Assembly: GCA_023386675.1 (NCBI GenBank)
Contig: JAEWJG010000349.1
Coordinates: forward strand, 1 to 7,256
Source: Actinomycetes bacterium
GTDB lineage: Bacteria > Actinomycetota > Actinomycetes > Actinomycetales > Microbacteriaceae
Direction: 5' to 3'
DNA length: 7,256 nucleotides
Below the pieces are notes generated by a model. The model was not told the origin of the DNA. It ran no database searches and was given only the letters and a program-made list of their open reading frames with translations. Numbering within the stretch: position 1 is the stretch's first letter; the number at the start of each line of letters is the position of its first letter. Shown piece by piece: positions 5,528 to 7,256 of the stretch. Position numbers and translations under genes: made by a program.

Positions 5528-5570
5528 GTCCAGCCGACCGACGTGCGGTGCGGCCGTGTGCGGGACTAGC
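5524..5570. promoter_or_regulatory. Inverted repeat spanning a divergent promoter pair
   Basis: GCTAGTCC at 5524-5531 is the exact reverse complement of GGACTAGC at 5563-5570, with 31 bases between. Each arm includes four bases of one predicted -10 element plus GGAC upstream of it. The -35 positions expected for the two promoters fall on the same few bases (about 5544-5550), so the two polymerases could hardly bind at once. The symmetry may be only two copies of a good extended -10, or it may be an operator. Confidence 0.5.
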
Positions 5571-5572
5571 GT
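5567..5572 (+). promoter_or_regulatory. Predicted -10 element of a leaderless promoter for the DEAD-box helicase gene
   Basis: TAGCGT matches TANNNT and is followed by six bases (5573-5578) and ATG 5579. The AAAGG directly abutting the ATG has no spacing and so cannot act as a normal ribosome binding site. This fits a transcript that begins at the start codon. Confidence 0.65.
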
Positions 5573-5578
5573 TAAAGG

Positions 5579-7256
5579 ATGACGACCCCCGGAGACACGC
5601 CCAGCGAACCCGACACCGCGGACGACGCCCTGACGTTCTCCGACCTCGGACTCGACAGCGCCGTACTGAGAGCATTGAAGGACGTCGGCTACGAGACACC
5701 GTCCGCCATCCAGGCTGCGACCATCCCGCTCCTGCTCGAGGGTCGGGATGTCGTCGGGCTGGCCCAGACCGGCACCGGCAAGACGGCCGCCTTCGCGCTG
5801 CCCATCCTGTCCCGCCTCGACCTGACGCAGAAGGCCCCGCAGGCGCTCGTGCTCGCGCCCACCCGCGAGCTGGCCCTGCAGGTGGCGGAGGCGTTCGAGA
5901 GCTACGCGGCCCACATGAAGGGCGTGCACCTCCTGCCGGTGTACGGCGGCCAGGGATACGGCGTGCAGCTCTCGGCGCTTCGACGAGGCGTGCACATCGT
6001 CGTGGGCACGCCCGGCCGCATCATGGACCACCTCGACAAGGGCACGCTCGACCTCTCCGAGCTCAAGTACCTCGTGCTCGACGAGGCCGACGAGATGCTC
6101 AAGATGGGGTTCGCGGAGGATGTGGAGACCATCCTCGCGGACACCCCCGACGATAAGCAGGTCGCCCTGTTCTCGGCGACGATGCCTGCGCAGATCCGCC
6201 GCATCTCGAAGAACTACCTGCACGATCCGGAAGAGATCACGGTCAAGACCAAGACCACGACCTCCGCCAATACGACGCAGCGGTACCTCGTCGTGTCGTA
6301 CGCGCAGAAGATCGACGCCCTGACGCGCATCCTCGAGGTGGAGAACTTCGAGGGCATGATCGTCTTCGTCCGCACCAAGAACGAGACCGAGACGCTCGCG
6401 GAGCGGCTGCGCGCACGCGGCTACTCGGCCGCCGCGATCAATGGAGACGTCGCGCAGGTCCAGCGCGAACGCACCGTCGACCAGCTGAAGTCCGGCAAGC
6501 TCGACATCCTGGTGGCCACGGATGTGGCGGCGCGCGGCCTCGACGTGGAGCGCATCACCCACGTGGTCAACTTCGACATCCCGGTCGACACCGAGTCGTA
6601 CGTGCACCGCATCGGCCGCACCGGCCGCGCGGGGCGGAGCGGCGCCGCGATCAGTTTCGTCACCCCGCGGGAGCGCCGCCTGCTGACGGCGATCGAGAAG
6701 GCGACGCGCCAGCCGCTCACCCAGATGCAGCTGCCGAGCATCGAGGACGTCAACGTCACCCGGCTCGCCCGCTTCGACGATGCGATCACGGAAGCTCTGA
6801 CGCAGGATGACCGCATAGCGCGCTTCCGCGACATCATCGGGCATTACGTCGAGCACCACGACGTCCCGGAGGCGGACGTGGCCGCGGCCCTCGCCGTCGT
6901 CGCGCAGGGCGACGAGCCGCTGCTCCTCACCGCCGCGGACGAGCTGCGGCAGCCGGAGTCCCGCTATGAGGAGCGCGGCGGACGCGACCGCGCCGACCGC
7001 GCCGGCGGCCGGAGCGAGCGGCCGTCACGACGCGAGCGGAACGACACCGCCATGGCCCCGTACCGGATCGAGGTGGGCAAGCGGCAGAGGGTGGAGCCGC
7101 GGCAGATCGTCGGTGCGCTCGCCAACGAAGGCGGCCTCAGCCGCGACGACTTCGGGCACATCCGCATCATGCCCGACTTCTCCATCGTCGAGCTGCCGGC
7201 CGACCTCCCCGCCGACACGCTGTCGCGCCTCTCCGGCACGCGGATCAGCGGCAAGC
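5579..7256 (+). CDS. deaD: DEAD-box ATP-dependent RNA helicase, DeaD/CsdA type (3' end outside window)
   Basis: 559 codons are present with no stop before the window edge. All helicase motifs are intact: Q motif (F20, then GYETPSAIQ 37-45), motif I AQTGTGKT 62-69, Ia PTRELA 94-99, Ib TPGR 144-147, II DEAD 168-171, III SAT 199-201, IV around IVFVRT 261-266, V ATDVAARGLD 313-322 and VI HRIGRTGRAGR 343-353. A helical region follows (about 360-455), then a charged R/E/D-rich linker (456-493). From about 495 comes a DbpA-type RNA-binding (RRM-like) domain, containing VGALANEGGLSRDDFGHIRI, which continues to the edge. Such proteins unwind structured RNA in ribosome assembly, cold adaptation and mRNA turnover. 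The acidic N-terminal 19 residues precede the conserved core. The start is ATG 5579, apparently leaderless and divergent from an S4 RNA-binding gene. Perhaps only the last few residues or a basic tail are missing. Confidence 0.95.
   Translation, partial: MTTPGDTPSEPDTADDALTFSDLGLDSAVLRALKDVGYETPSAIQAATIPLLLEGRDVVGLAQTGTGKTAAFALPILSRLDLTQKAPQALVLAPTRELALQVAEAFESYAAHMKGVHLLPVYGGQGYGVQLSALRRGVHIVVGTPGRIMDHLDKGTLDLSELKYLVLDEADEMLKMGFAEDVETILADTPDDKQVALFSATMPAQIRRISKNYLHDPEEITVKTKTTTSANTTQRYLVVSYAQKIDALTRILEVENFEGMIVFVRTKNETETLAERLRARGYSAAAINGDVAQVQRERTVDQLKSGKLDILVATDVAARGLDVERITHVVNFDIPVDTESYVHRIGRTGRAGRSGAAISFVTPRERRLLTAIEKATRQPLTQMQLPSIEDVNVTRLARFDDAITEALTQDDRIARFRDIIGHYVEHHDVPEADVAAALAVVAQGDEPLLLTAADELRQPESRYEERGGRDRADRAGGRSERPSRRERNDTAMAPYRIEVGKRQRVEPRQIVGALANEGGLSRDDFGHIRIMPDFSIVELPADLPADTLSRLSGTRISGK

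Noticed and set aside
5525..6859. 444-codon open frame on the minus strand opposite the helicase gene
   Set aside because: It is antisense to a helicase with every motif intact. Its translation is His/Arg/Asp/Val-rich without any domain, a typical mirror frame of high-GC coding DNA.

Overview
The window is a gene-dense, very GC-rich stretch that reads as ordinary chromosome of a high-GC Gram-positive bacterium (Actinomycetota). The best guess is Micrococcales/Microbacteriaceae. This rests on codon use, on families typical of that group (DUF1990, Septum_form-like lipid-facing proteins, DUF805, a DEAD-box helicase with a DbpA-type tail), and on leaderless -10/start arrangements. The taxonomic call is inference. 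No mobile element, CRISPR array, tRNA or rRNA is visible.

Layout. (1) Positions 2-1498, plus strand: a tightly coupled operon made of the tail of an unidentified gene, a mandelonitrile-lyase-like cupin, a carboxymuconolactone-decarboxylase-fold protein and a classical short-chain dehydrogenase. All three junctions are ATGA overlaps. (2) 1505-1948, minus strand: a DUF805 membrane protein, convergent with the dehydrogenase with only six bases between the stop codons. (3) 2069-4155, plus strand: a four-gene unit made of a membrane-anchored four-cysteine Septum_form-like protein, an unnamed actinobacterial protein, a 92-residue two-helix membrane protein and a DUF1990 protein. The last two are joined to their upstream neighbours by overlapping stop/start codons. 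(4) 4156-4304: an intergenic stretch with two inverted repeats, the larger a probable bidirectional terminator. (5) 4305-5515, minus strand: a small S4-domain RNA-binding protein followed by an NAD-dependent epimerase/dehydratase. (6) 5579 to the window end, plus strand: a DEAD-box RNA helicase whose 3' end lies outside the window.

How the genes fit together. Operon 1 looks like a small-molecule redox or detoxification module. Operon 3 is a set of envelope-associated or uncharacterised proteins with no recognisable joint pathway. The S4 protein and the helicase, both RNA-binding, diverge from a 63-bp gap in which both appear to be transcribed leaderlessly from face-to-face -10 elements. The most notable non-coding observation is that three operon heads (2069, 5515, 5579) share the same geometry: a TANNNT hexamer, exactly six bases, then the start codon. 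I found no clearly novel multi-gene system. The unnamed family at 2757-3344 and its membrane neighbour are the least explained coding content.
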